A DNA stretch of 64,000 bases from Liriodendron chinense (Eukaryota; Streptophyta; Magnoliopsida; Magnoliales; Magnoliaceae). Position numbers and translations under genes: made by a program. Under the pieces are notes generated by a model, which searched no databases, was not told the origin of the DNA, and was given only the letters and a program-made list of their open reading frames with translations. The stretch is from positions 3,348,001 to 3,412,000 of the forward strand of contig ML058407.1 of the NCBI GenBank assembly GCA_003013855.2, read 5' to 3'. Shown here in pieces: positions 51,832-64,000 of this stretch; position 1 is the stretch's first letter; every line of letters starts with the position of its first letter.

Positions 51832-54800
51832 TGTCACGCCCCAAATTCGGTTCTCGACGTCCATTCGCTGTAACCCGAATTCAGAGGTGGCAGCCTCCGT
51901 AGTACCCCGATCTCGGATCCTAACCCTACACGTCAGGTTCCGATCCTGGGATACCACAAGGAGGATTTTAGGGTCTGAAAATTTTTTTTGAAAACATGAG
52001 CATCACAATATGAGTACCATCAAAGACAAACACAATATTTCCACTAAATCATTTCGTTTATATACAGTACTGAAAAGTAAATATACAATGCGTAAATATA
52101 AAAACTGTGCACACTTCGGCACCTCCTGCTACTGCACTACAAACTCCAACTCAACGTTGCTGATATACTCTGGTAGAACCTGCAGCGTAACAAACGCGCA
52201 TAAGCTTCGAACGAAGCTTCGTGAGTGCGTGTGTGCGTGCACAATGCGTATGACAAACACGATAAATATCAGAGTAAGCAGTAAAGCATGATGAGAAGAC
52301 TAAACCAAAACTTAGCCCAATTAGGCTACACGATCATGTGATATGAATAACTAGCCTACCACGGCTATGCAAGCATGCAATACAGATAACTAGCCTACCA
52401 TGGCTATGCAAGCGTGCAATACAGGTAACCAGCCTACCCAGGGCTATATACTCTCACTATACAATGGCCTACAGGGCCTAATGTCACATACAATGATCCA
52501 ATGCATGTATGCAAATCACCACATCTCAGTACAGTGGTCCAGATGCGAACAGTCATAACGCGATCACGTAAGCAATGCAGGACTCGGAACTGGTAGCTCG
52601 CCAGTGTGGTAGCTCGCCCAGGCTTACAGCCTCGCCCACATCACACCCGCCCACATCAGGTCCGTCCCACACCATACAGAACATCAGTCACATCACTGAT
52701 ACCAATACCATCTCTGAAACGGAACATCACCGGGGTCTCACAGACCTCACTACTCACCAGTAGAATGCCAAAGCCTATCTGGTGCAATAGCGGACCTACT
52801 TACAGCTGGTCAAACTCAACCCCCTTTGCCAACACTCTTCCGGCAGGTTAGGTCAGACCTCCTTCCAAACTGACCACGTGCAGTGGAAAACACCGCCGTT
52901 TGGTATTCGGCATACTGGTGTATGATTAAACCACCCGGTCCTTGAATGGAGCACCCACCTTGGTACCAACGGGATCAGGGACTTTCACCCAGGGACATCT
53001 TTGGCATCCAGTTTAAAGATCACACATTTCCGGTGTTCTGCAAACCACGATGGAGCTGTGGTTGCAACGTAGTAACCATGCTATATGCGGCACAAGCAGA
53101 CGGTGCGAAATGCAACCATGCATACAAACGTGGGACGACATGCCCGTGCAAGTCTCCAAAGAGCACCATAAAACTATAAGGTCTCAAACACAATGTCACC
53201 GTCAGCTGGTAATGAACTGCACGACAATCACGACCGATATGGCCGGTTGATACAAGACAATCAGATGAGCCAAGCATTCATGATGCATGAGTCAAGTATA
53301 CAGTATGAGTGCCAACAAGTAGCCCATCTACCACGATGGCAATAAATCAATCTAGTCCAACCTATTTGAGATATGATTAAGATGAGGGGACACATATGAA
53401 TGATCGAGTCATAGTGCGGGATGTCGCTAGCCAGGGAATCTCGCACCAAGGGCTACAAGGTATGCTAAGCTATTCCTACCATACAGTGTAAGTCAGGATG
53501 ATAGATTCCTGTCCTCGAATAGTCCCATACCTATTGGAGAGGTTTGCGATAGAGAGCACATGAATTACGTTTGCGCAACTACATCTCGAATGCTTTATGA
53601 ATGCGTTTATGCCCTAGTGGTCCCCAACTAACAATGGTGATTCGGGATGCATACTCATTACACATACCTGGTGATCGTCGAAGCATATAGTATAAAGATC
53701 ATATATGAGTATTCCAAATAACACTACGTGTGGCAACAGACATACTAAAAATAGCATAAAAGATAATTCACTTATAATACAAAGAAACATAAAGAGATAA
53801 GACTCTAAATGGATGGTATACAACAACACAGACGTTCCAACAACTGAACGGTGTGGATTAACCTTCAATATTCAGATAACCCAAATGGAAAGGAAATGAT
53901 TGAACACACTACCGACACATCAAAGGTAGAACCTACTTGAGCGGCAAGAGTGGAATACTCAAAATCATGCCGAGACCCATAATCCTGTAGTACAGTTGGG
54001 ATAAACACGATGAATGGTCCGTAGAAGGAATATTATAGAACGGATTGAAAGATAGACAGGTTATGACAGAGAATCATAAATGGTAGGGAAATCTGAGACA
54101 GATGATCAATACGATGAGGTCCAAAAGAGACGACAGGTCTAACCTCATACTACAAGATAGGCTCCATATAATGGATGGCCTAGATGACGTACGAACGTCG
54201 AGGATGAGCCCCATACTCGTCCTATAGGTAAATGGACGGTGTGGATGAGATATACACAATATGGTAGTCTTTAATAGTTGGGTAGAAGGGTAGAAGGGGT
54301 GAGTCATATGAGTATACAAGCTGAGTTACCAAGATCAATCAACATGCTGAGTCAACAAGGTGAGTCAACAAGGCGGGTCAACAAGGCGAGTCAACAAGGC
54401 GGGTCAACAAGGCGGGTCAACATGGTGAGTTAACAAGGTGAATTGACAAGACGGTTCCACAGGGTGAGTTTAAGAAGGTAGCCCTGTGACTTGGATCAAG
54501 CAAACTCTAAGGATGACCTTTCAATAAGGGTTTACACAACTAATCATCAAGGTGGGTCCACGGGATGGACAACGCGGTCATTCGAACACGTACACAGAGG
54601 TGGTCCTAAGGGCCATCCTGTACATAACATGCTAGGGTTCATTCATTTGGATGGTTTGGCTTAAGCACAAAATTAAGGCGGTCCTAATGGATGGCCAACA
54701 TACATATCGCATCATGGAGGCCAATGGCTGACGTGGATAGAACACATGCATAACAAGGTGGACCCGGGGTTGGGTATAACCACACAAGGAGTGGAGAAGC

Positions 54801-57800
54801 CACATACATCAAAGGGCCCCAACAGTTTGGGATCAACCCGATATTTGTGCTTTCCCCACGAATCAAGTGAGATGGCAAACAAACACCATGGTGGGGCCCG
54901 CACACCACACGTGTGGAACCCCACCCATGGCTGGGTGACTTATGAACAAGAAGGATGGCAAATTAAACATAACAGATGGGTCCTGTAAAGTTTCCAATGG
55001 TAAGCATTCAATCACCCTTATTTTCTACGTGTGGCCCACCTAAAGCTGGGCCCACACCCCTGCCAAGAAGAATGGCACGATATACTCAACTTTCATCAAG
55101 GTGGGACCCAAAGTTGGGCCCCATCACCTTTGGTTAGATGGAAAAATAAACATTACAATGGCCCCAAGGAAGGTTTCAAAGGTGGGCATCAATGGCCACG
55201 GTTTCCTACAATGTGGTCCACTTGAGGTTTGTATTTACCTCATATGAGGGCCCATGGCCTTAAAATAATATAGAAAAACAGATGGGCGGCATACATAAAA
55301 CAGATACATCGTGGTGGGACCCATAGAGCGTAGCACCCAAATGGGCCCCAAGCATTTGAATCAAACTAATATTTTTATTTCCTCCTTCACCCATATCCAT
55401 GTGATCTTATGAACAAGTTAAATGACAAATAAACATCATTGTAGAGCCTGGGAAGGTTTCAACGGTGGAGATCATAATTCCCACTGTTTCCTGTGGCATG
55501 GCCCACTTGACATTTGGATGTGCTTAAATTTTGGGCTCAGCTACTAAAATGAGCTGGAAAAACAAGCGGGCGGAATAGATAAGGCACATACATTATAGGT
55601 GGGCCCAACGAGTGGGGCCCATTGCCATGCCCAGAGAGGGCTGCGCCGCTGGGCAGCAGCGTCCCCTGGACGCTGTCTGTCCAGTGGCCAGCTCCCATAT
55701 ATATATATTTTTTTTAATTTTTATTATTATTTTTTTTTTTATAAATATTTTCTTTTATATCCTCTCCGCAAGTGGGGCCCACAAGCTTTTGATCAATCTG
55801 ATATTTTTGTTTTCCCTTCTTACTTGCATGTGTGAACTTATGCACAGGTTGGATCTCAAATAAACATCATGGTGGGCCATAGGTAGGTTTCAACGGTCTG
55901 TCACTGTCCTCACTATTTTCTGTGGTGGGGCCCACTGGAGATTTGGATCTGTCTCAATCTTGGAGTCATGCCTTAAAATGATCTCCCCAAACGGATGAAC
56001 GGTGTGGATTACAGCACATGCATCATGGTGGGACCCACAACTGGGCCACCAGCTGGGACGAGCCAGCGTCCAAGGACGCTGGTACGCCCAGCGTCAGCAA
56101 CTTCTTCTTTATCTTTTCTCTCTCTTTTTTTTTTTGTTTTTCAATGGTTATCGTCGAGTGGGGCCCACATAAGGGTGATCCACTCCGTTCATCAGCTGGG
56201 CCATCTCATGGTGGGTCCAATGAGCCCAATATTGGGTATATTACAGGGTCTACAAACATCAGTGTGGGCCGAGGCAGTTTCGTCAGTGGACATCATTCAC
56301 CCCACTGTTTCATGTGGTGCGGCCCACTTAAGAATTCAGATCGGCTTCAGATTTGGGCCTTGGCCCTAAAATGATATGGGAAAACAGATAGACGGTGTGG
56401 ATGGGACACAAACATCAAGGTGGGTCCCACGAGTGGGGACCCCTCCCAGCGTCCAAGTAACGCTGGACGTTCCAGCGTCAGGACGTCCAGACGCTGGACG
56501 TCCAGCACATGTATAATTTTTTTTTTCTTTTTCTTTTTTTTTTTGTTTCGGTGGTCATTTCATGTGGGGCCCACTTAGGAAAGATCCAATCCGTCCATCA
56601 GGTTTCCCAGCTCGCTGGGGACCTAATAAGCCCAATATTGGGCGGGTGATTCCGTCTACAAACATCACGGTGGGCCAAAGAAGTTTCGACAGTAGGCATC
56701 CTTGCCTTTACTGTTTTCTATGGTGTGGTCCACCTGAGATCTGGATTTACTTCATTTTTGGTGTCCAGCCCTAAAATGGGCTGGAGAAACAAATGGTCGG
56801 CGTGGATCACATACATACATCAAGGTGGGTCCCACGAGTGGGGACCCACGGTCATGCCCAAAGCCCCAGCGCTGCTGGGCAGCAGCGTCCTCTGGACGCT
56901 GGCTGTCCAGCGGCCTTCTCCTTCATCCTTTTCTTCTTCTTTTTTTTTTTTTCTTTTTTTTTTTTTTTATAAATTCAAGTGGGGCCACATGTGCAAGATC
57001 CACTCCATCCATCAGCTGGGCCATCACATGGTGGGCCCACATGGTGGACAGCGGGGATGAACTACATACATCATGGTGGCTGATGGCCACACTAAATATG
57101 CCACAAAATGGGTCCCAAAGTGGGATCCACACCATCAAAGGGTGGGACCCATTCATGGGCGATCCAGCCCATCCATCTCATTGCCCATCACAAGGTGGGA
57201 CCAAGGAAAGAAAACGAAAAGTAAACGAGAAAAAAGGGGAAAGGTATGCACTCACAATGATGGTTGGACGGTTGGATTGCCGATCGGACGGTCCGGATGA
57301 TGATCGGGGTCCTCCAAGCTTGATCTTCACCTTCAATCTCTCTAACTCTCTCTTTCTCTCTCTTGATCTCCCTCTAAATCTCTCTACTTCTCTCTACTTC
57401 TCTCTCTTCTCTCTCTTTCTCAAATCTCTTTCTCTCTCCTTTTCTTGCTCTCTCTCTCTCTCTCTCTCTAACCTTGGAATATGAGAAGGCCAACCCCCCC
57501 CCCACGTATGGCTCTTGTATGGGAAGAGGGGGGGGTGCATGATGTCATGATGATGATGATGATGATGAGAGAGGACATGGGGGAATGGGTTAGAGTTGAC
57601 TTTTGGTGAGAGAGGATGGGGTGGGTATGGTGATGATGGCTAGATAATGATGGGGGTATGGGTAAGGGTGATGTTGATTGATTTGACATGTTGTTGAGAA
57701 TTGTGCAAGTGGGGCCCACGCCACATGCGCGTTGCGTGGCCCACCTCGAATTGCACGAACGTAAACATCTTACACACCGGGTATCGCAATGGGGCGTGCC

Positions 57801-57967
57801 GCGCGGCGTTGGAATCGTGGCGCCCGCGCGGTCGCAAGGGTACAAGTCTTGGGTCGTTGCGGTACTAAATCAGGGTCGCGATCAAGGCTCTCTAATCTGG
57901 TCCGTCCGGGACGTACCGGTACCGAAAACTAAACGTACGGAGGGCAATTCAGGGTACGGGTCTTACA
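51832..57967 (-). repeat. LTR3 of array G (6136 bp)
   Basis: Shared by units 2 and 3. It has a one-base deletion near 54786 (CACACAAGGAG against CACACAAAGGAG) and small differences in AT and T tracts near 55700; otherwise it follows LTR2. Confidence 0.92.
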
Positions 57968-58890
57968 ACTCTCCCCTCCTTATAAAAATTTCGTCCTCGA
58001 AATTCACAACGAAACGAAGTCAAAACAAACCACACAGATATATAGATAAAAACTAAAAAGCATACAAAAAAAATCAATGAAAGTTTGCAACATCGCTAAG
58101 TCCACATAGCATGCGTACAGCTCTTGATGGTGTCAATCTCCTCTGGTGTCTACCGCAAAATGTCGGGGTCGAGGGAACAACGCTCTAGTACTGCTACTGA
58201 CGGGATGGGCAGTCCCTAACTCGGTGTCCAATCTCGCCACACTTGAAACAAGTGCCCTTGAATGGCTTTTGGAGGTCGGGTGCTCCTGGTGTCGTAGGCG
58301 GCTTCCGCGGATGAACCTTCCTTTGACGCCTAGTTCTTCGAGGACCTACGATCGGAGGGATTGGTGCAATCGGTGCTCTGCGCCATGGTTGTTGTTTAGG
58401 TGCTCTTGGTCGCTGAGGGCATTCCTTCCTTCGATGGCCGGCTTCACCGCACTCGAAACAGTGACCTGAGATCCGCGATGGGGTCTTCTCTGAAAACTGT
58501 GTCGTCTGGGAACTGCTAGGGGAGAACTTCCTCTTCCTGCTGTCACTCGGGGGTGCTTGTTGTTGCTCGAACAAAGCGGTCATCAACCGGAGCATCCCTT
58601 GGAATTGCTCTGCGCTTACTAGGGTGACAGGTGCTAACTCTGGCTGGGACGTACCAGCCTCAACTTCAGCTACTGGTGTCGCGTCCATCTTTTAAAAAAG
58701 AAGGGACAAGAAACCCTTAGCCTCAGAAAACTACAAACATATTACGATTAAGGAACTATACCATTGGGAATTCTAGTGATTCTAAGTTCGCAAACATCAA
58801 CAAGTGAGGGGTGATCTAATCCTAAAACACTAAGTAGAAACATTGTGTTGTTCACAGGTAGCTCCCAAGTCATGCTCTGATACCAACTCC
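57968..58890 (-). other. Internal region of G unit 3 (923 bp)
   Basis: Polypurine tract at 57968-57981, knuckle gene, and primer site at 58874-58885, as in the other units. Confidence 0.9.
58194..58688 (-). CDS. Short Gag-like protein with two CCHC zinc knuckles (G unit 3)
   Basis: Identical in translation to the copies at 44075 and 51135; both knuckles are intact and no capsid domain is present. The minus-strand promoter that would drive it lies in LTR4, which is cut by the window edge. Confidence 0.82.
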   Translation of the reverse strand: MDATPVAEVEAGTSQPELAPVTLVSAEQFQGMLRLMTALFEQQQAPPSDSRKRKFSPSSSQTTQFSEKTPSRISGHCFECGEAGHRRKECPQRPRAPKQQPWRRAPIAPIPPIVGPRRTRRQRKVHPRKPPTTPGAPDLQKPFKGTCFKCGEIGHRVRDCPSRQ

Positions 58891-61800
58891 TGTCACGCCC
58901 CAAATTCGGTTCTCGACGTCCATTCGCTGTAACCCGAATTCAGAGGTGGCAGCCTCCGTAGTACCCCGATCTCGGATCCTAACCCTACACGTCAGGTTCC
59001 GATCCTGGGATACCACAAGGAGGATTTTAGGGTCTGAAATTTTTTTTTGAAAACATGAGCATCACAATATGAGTACCATCAAAGACAAACACAATATTTC
59101 CACTAAATCATTTCGTTTATATACAGTACTGAAAAGTAAATATACAATGCGTAAATATAAAAACTGTGCACACTTCGGCACCTCCTGCTACTGCACTACA
59201 AACTCCAACTCAACGTTGCTGATATACTCTGGTAGAACCTGCAGCGTAACAAACGCGCATAAGCTTCGAACGAAGCTTCGTGAGTGCGTGTGTGCGTGCA
59301 CAATGCGTATGACAAACACGATAAATATCAGAGTAAGCAGTAAAGCATGATGAGAAGACTAAACCAAAACTTAGCCCAATTAGGCTACACGATCATGTGA
59401 TATGAATAACTAGCCTACCACGGCTATGCAAGCATGCAATACAGATAACTAGCCTACCATGGCTATGCAAGCGTGCAATACAGGTAACCAGCCTACCCAG
59501 GGCTATATACTCTCACTATACAATGGCCTACAGGGCCTAATGTCACATACAATGATCCAATGCATGTATGCAAATCACCACATCTCAGTACAGTGGTCCA
59601 GATGCGAACAGTCATAACGCGATCACGTAAGCAATGCAGGACTCGGAACTGGTAGCTCGCCAGTGTGGTAGCTCGCCCAGGCTTACAGCCTCGCCCACAT
59701 CACACCCGCCCACATCAGGTCCGTCCCACACCATACAGAACATCAGTCACATCACTGATACCAATACCATCTCTGAAACGGAACATCACCGGGGTCTCAC
59801 AGACCTCACTACTCACCAGTAGAATGCCAAAGCCTATCTGGTGCAATAGCGGACCTACTTACAGCTGGTCAAACTCAACCCCCTTTGCCAACACTCTTCC
59901 GGCAGGTTAGGTCAGACCTCCTTCCAAACTGACCACGTGCAGTGGAAAACACCGCCGTTTGGTATTCGGCATACTGGTGTATGATTAAACCACCCGGTCC
60001 TTGAATGGAGCACCCACCTTGGTACCAACGGGATCAGGGACTTTCACCCAGGGACATCTTTGGCATCCAGTTTAAAGATCACACATTTCCGGTGTTCTGC
60101 AAACCACGATGGAGCTGTGGTTGCAACGTAGTAACCATGCTATATGCGGCACAAGCAGACGGTGCGAAATGCAACCATGCATACAAACGTGGGACGACAT
60201 GCCCGTGCAAGTCTCCAAAGAGCACCATAAAACTATAAGGTCTCAAACACAATGTCACCGTCAGCTGGTAATGAACTGCACGACAATCACGACCGATATG
60301 GCCGGTTGATACAAGACAATCAGATGAGCCAAGCATTCATGATGCATGAGTCAAGTATACAGTATGAGTGCCAACAAGTAGCCCATCTACCACGATGGCA
60401 ATAAATCAATCTAGTCCAACCTATTTGAGATATGATTAAGATGAGGGGACACATATGAATGATCGAGTCATAGTGCGGGATGTCGCTAGCCAGGGAATCT
60501 CGCACCAAGGGCTACAAGGTATGCTAAGCTATTCCTACCATACAGTGTAAGTCAGGATGATAGATTCCTGTCCTCGAATAGTCCCATACCTATTGGAGAG
60601 GTTTGCGATAGAGAGCACATGAATTACGTTTGCGCAACTACATCTCGAATGCTTTATGAATGCGTTTATGCCCTAGTGGTCCCCAACTAACAATGGTGAT
60701 TCGGGATGCATACTCATTACACATACCTGGTGATCGTCGAAGCATATAGTATAAAGATCATATATGAGTATTCCAAATAACACTACGTGTGGCAACAGAC
60801 ATACTAAAAATAGCATAAAAGATAATTCACTTATAATACAAAGAAACATAAAGAGATAAGACTCTAAATGGATGGTATACAACAACACAGACGTTCCAAC
60901 AACTGAACGGTGTGGATTAACCTTCAATATTCAGATAACCCAAATGGAAAGGAAATGATTGAACACACTACCGACACATCAAAGGTAGAACCTACTTGAG
61001 CGGCAAGAGTGGAATACTCAAAATCATGCCGAGACCCATAATCCTGTAGTACAGTTGGGATAAACACGATGAATGGTCCGTAGAAGGAATATTATAGAAC
61101 GGATTGAAAGATAGACAGGTTATGACAGAGAATCATAAATGGTAGGGAAATCTGAGACAGATGATCAATACGATGAGGTCCAAAAGAGACGACAGGTCTA
61201 ACCTCATACTACAAGATAGGCTCCATATAATGGATGGCCTAGATGACGTACGAACGTCGAGGATGAGCCCCATACTCGTCCTATAGGTAAATGGACGGTG
61301 TGGATGAGATATACACAATATGGTAGTCTTTAATAGTTGGGTAGAAGGGTAGAAGGGGTGAGTCATATGAGTATACAAGCTGAGTTACCAAGATCAATCA
61401 ACATGCTGAGTCAACAAGGTGAGTCAACAAGGCGGGTCAACAAGGCGAGTCAACAAGGCGGGTCAACAAGGCGGGTCAACATGGTGAGTTAACAAGGTGA
61501 ATTGACAAGACGGTTCCACAGGGTGAGTTTAAGAAGGTAGCCCTGTGACTTGGATCAAGCAAACTCTAAGGATGACCTTTCAATAAGGGTTTACACAACT
61601 AATCATCAAGGTGGGTCCACGGGATGGACAACGCGGTCATTCGAACACGTACACAGAGGTGGTCCTAAGGGCCATCCTGTACATAACATGCTAGGGTTCA
61701 TTCATTTGGATGGTTTGGCTTAAGCACAAAATTAAGGCGGTCCTAATGGATGGCCAACATACATATCGCATCATGGAGGCCAATGGCTGACGTGGATAGA

Positions 61801-64000
61801 ACACATGCATAACAAGGTGGACCCGGGGTTGGGTATAACCACACAAAGGAGTGGAGAAGCCACATACATCAAAGGGCCCCAACAGTTTGGGATCAACCCG
61901 ATATTTGTGCTTTCCCCACGAATCAAGTGAGATGGCAAACAAACACCATGGTGGGGCCCGCACACCACACGTGTGGAACCCCACCCATGGCTGGGTGACT
62001 TATGAACAAGAAGGATGGCAAATTAAACATAACAGATGGGTCCTGTAAAGTTTCCAATGGTAAGCATTCAATCACCCTTATTTTCTACGTGTGGCCCACC
62101 TAAAGCTGGGCCCACACCCCTGCCAAGAAGAATGGCACGATATACTCAACTTTCATCAAGGTGGGACCCAAAGTTGGGCCCCATCACCTTTGGTTAGATG
62201 GAAAAATAAACATTACAATGGCCCCAAGGAAGGTTTCAAAGGTGGGCATCAATGGCCACGGTTTCCTACAATGTGGTCCACTTGAGGTTTGTATTTACCT
62301 CATATGAGGGCCCATGGCCTTAAAATAATATAGAAAAACAGATGGGCGGCATACATAAAACAGATACATCGTGGTGGGACCCATAGAGCGTAGCACCCAA
62401 ATGGGCCCCAAGCATTTGAATCAAACTAATATTTTTATTTCCTCCTTCACCCATATCCATGTGATCTTATGAACAAGTTAAATGACAAATAAACATCATT
62501 GTAGAGCCTGGGAAGGTTTCAACGGTGGAGATCATAATTCCCACTGTTTCCTGTGGCATGGCCCACTTGACATTTGGATGTGCTTAAATTTTGGGCTCAG
62601 CTACTAAAATGAGCTGGAAAAACAAGCGGGCGGAATAGATAAGGCACATACATTATAGGTGGGCCCAACGAGTGGGGCCCATTGCCATGCCCAGAGAGGG
62701 CTGCGCCGCTGGGCAGCAGCGTCCCCTGGACGCTGTCTGTCCAGTGGCCAGCTCCCATATATATATATTTTTTTTAATTTTTATTATTATTTTTTTTTTA
62801 TAAATATTTTCTTTTATATCCTCTCCGCAAGTGGGGCCCACAAGCTTTTGATCAATCTGATATTTTTGTTTTCCCTTCTTACTTGCATGTGTGAACTTAT
62901 GCACAGGTTGGATCTCAAATAAACATCATGGTGGGCCATAGGTAGGTTTCAACGGTCTGTCACTGTCCTCACTATTTTCTGTGGTGGGGCCCACTGGAGA
63001 TTTGGATCTGTCTCAATCTTGGAGTCATGCCTTAAAATGATCTCCCCAAACGGATGAACGGTGTGGATTACAGCACATGCATCATGGTGGGACCCACAAC
63101 TGGGCCACCAGCTGGGACGAGCCAGCGTCCAAGGACGCTGGTACGCCCAGCGTCAGCAACTTCTTCTTTATCTTTTCTCTCTCTTTTTTTTTTTGTTTTT
63201 CAATGGTTATCGTCGAGTGGGGCCCACATAAGGGTGATCCACTCCGTTCATCAGCTGGGCCATCTCATGGTGGGTCCAATGAGCCCAATATTGGGTATAT
63301 TACAGGGTCTACAAACATCAGTGTGGGCCGAGGCAGTTTCGTCAGTGGACATCATTCACCCCACTGTTTCATGTGGTGCGGCCCACTTAAGAATTCAGAT
63401 CGGCTTCAGATTTGGGCCTTGGCCCTAAAATGATATGGGAAAACAGATAGACGGTGTGGATGGGACACAAACATCAAGGTGGGTCCCACGAGTGGGGACC
63501 CCTCCCAGCGTCCAAGTAACGCTGGACGTTCCAGCGTCAGGACGTCCAGACGCTGGACGTCCAGCACATGTATAATTTTTTTTTTCTTTTTCTTTTTTTT
63601 TTGTTTCGGTGGTCATTTCATGTGGGGCCCACTTAGGAAAGATCCAATCCGTCCATCAGGTTTCCCAGCTCGCTGGGGACCTAATAAGCCCAATATTGGG
63701 CGGGTGATTCCGTCTACAAACATCACGGTGGGCCAAAGAAGTTTCGACAGTAGGCATCCTTGCCTTTACTGTTTTCTATGGTGTGGTCCACCTGAGATCT
63801 GGATTTACTTCATTTTTGGTGTCCAGCCCTAAAATGGGCTGGAGAAACAAATGGTCGGCGTGGATCACATACATACATCAAGGTGGGTCCCACGAGTGGG
63901 GACCCACGGTCATGCCCAAAGCCCCAGCGCTGCTGGGCAGCAGCGTCCTCTGGACGCTGGCTGTCCAGCGGCCTTCCCCTTCATCCTTTTCTTCTTCTTT
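58891..64000 (-). repeat. LTR4 of array G (first 5110 bp, cut by window end)
   Basis: Continues the same sequence to the last base. It carries the LTR2-type base at the three sites where LTR1 differs, and has one private change near 63977 (CTTCCCCTTC against CTTCTCCTTC). Whether another internal region follows cannot be seen. Confidence 0.92.

Larger units (their letters stand above)
5265..64000 (+). mobile_element. Element B: long-LTR Ty3/gypsy element, broken up by later insertions
   Basis: B starts with a TG (TGTTGGGGCTC) inside the A LTR and has a 3.5-kb 5' LTR, a primer site, and one degraded gag-pro reading in + orientation. Pieces of B are 5265-10747, 12706-12796, 23833-23876 and 36658-37711. 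The DNA between them is elements E, D and F (with C inside F). Element G follows from 37712. RT, integrase and the 3' LTR must lie beyond the window. The protease-region wording (DDGSAVNIM) and the CTGGCGACT-type primer site suggest the Tat/Ogre group; that placement is an inference. Confidence 0.8.
37712..64000 (-). mobile_element. Array G: tandem LTR-internal units of a giant-LTR, knuckle-only non-autonomous retrotransposon
   Basis: The order is LTR1 37712-43848, internal 43849-44771, LTR2 44772-50908, internal 50909-51831, LTR3 51832-57967, internal 57968-58890, LTR4 58891 to the window end. The period is 7060, 7060 and 7059 bp. No flanking or target-duplication sequence lies between units, so neighbouring units share an LTR. 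Every internal region has a tRNA-iMet primer site at one end and a polypurine tract at the other, both minus strand. The only gene is a 164-codon frame with two zinc knuckles. ACCTG (37707-37711) is the candidate target duplication; its partner is outside the window. GAATTTCGAGGACGAAATTT next to the polypurine tract and the iMet primer are typical of Tekay/Del-type chromoviruses, which would supply the enzymes. Confidence 0.9.

Noticed and set aside
44075..58688. Three identical genes read as a recent gene-family expansion of a host zinc-knuckle protein
   Set aside because: Primer site, polypurine tract and LTRs flank each copy, so they are retrotransposon interiors.
37712..64000. Array G as a conventional satellite or ribosomal DNA array
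   Set aside because: There is no rRNA-like sequence, and the unit is bounded by retrotransposon landmarks. It may turn into a satellite but originates from an LTR element.

Overview
This window is plant nuclear DNA made almost entirely of nested LTR retrotransposons. I found no host gene, tRNA or rRNA gene. The organism is most likely an angiosperm with a large, repeat-rich genome: the Athila-like and Tat-like Ty3/gypsy polyproteins, a primer site matching plant tRNA-Asp, a Tat element with a dual RNase H, and an antisense 'putative gypsy type transposon' gene are all plant features. The species cannot be named from the sequence.

The layers are named A to G. A (1-5264, + strand) is the 3' part of an Athila-like element: intact integrase, non-coding tail and 3' LTR. 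A's LTR is broken at 5265 by B, a + strand Ty3/gypsy element with a 3.5-kb 5' LTR (5265-8786), a primer site, and a gag that carries stops. B is itself interrupted four times. E (10748-12705) is a solo LTR, probably Ty1/copia-like, with target duplication GGAAC. D (12797-23832, - strand) is a Tat-type element with both LTRs, gag-pro-pol and an antisense spliced gene, with target duplication GCAGG. F (23877-36657) is a diverged solo LTR with target duplication GCTTT. G starts at 37712. Between the insertions the B gag-pro reading resumes at exactly the expected bases. F in turn contains C (25826-35806, + strand), an Athila-like element with a one-frame gag-pol interrupted by five stops and a 5' LTR that has lost its first 364 bp.

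The most unusual part is G (37712 to the window end). It is a tandem array with a period of 7059-7060 bp, in the order LTR-internal-LTR-internal-LTR-internal-LTR (last one cut by the window). Read on the minus strand, each LTR is about 6137 bp and runs from TGTAAGACCC to GGGGCGTGACA. Each internal region is only 923 bp. It holds an initiator-tRNA-Met primer site, one 164-codon reading frame with two CCHC zinc knuckles and no capsid, protease, RT or integrase, and a polypurine tract. This is a non-autonomous, knuckle-only element with giant LTRs, amplified in tandem with shared LTRs. The units are nearly identical, so the amplification is recent or still being homogenised. F is an older, shorter solo LTR of the same family.

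Relative ages read by eye from LTR pairs: D (about 24 substitutions plus a 29-bp duplication in about 1.08 kb) is older than C (about 18 substitutions in 1232 bp). The G units differ by only a few bases in 7 kb. Other notable points are a perfect palindrome, GACCGGTCATGACCGGTC, repeated just upstream of the presumed promoters in two unrelated LTR families (E and C); a cluster of W-box-like sites, many TCP-site-like motifs and hairpins in the G LTR; and loss of a catalytic RT aspartate in D.
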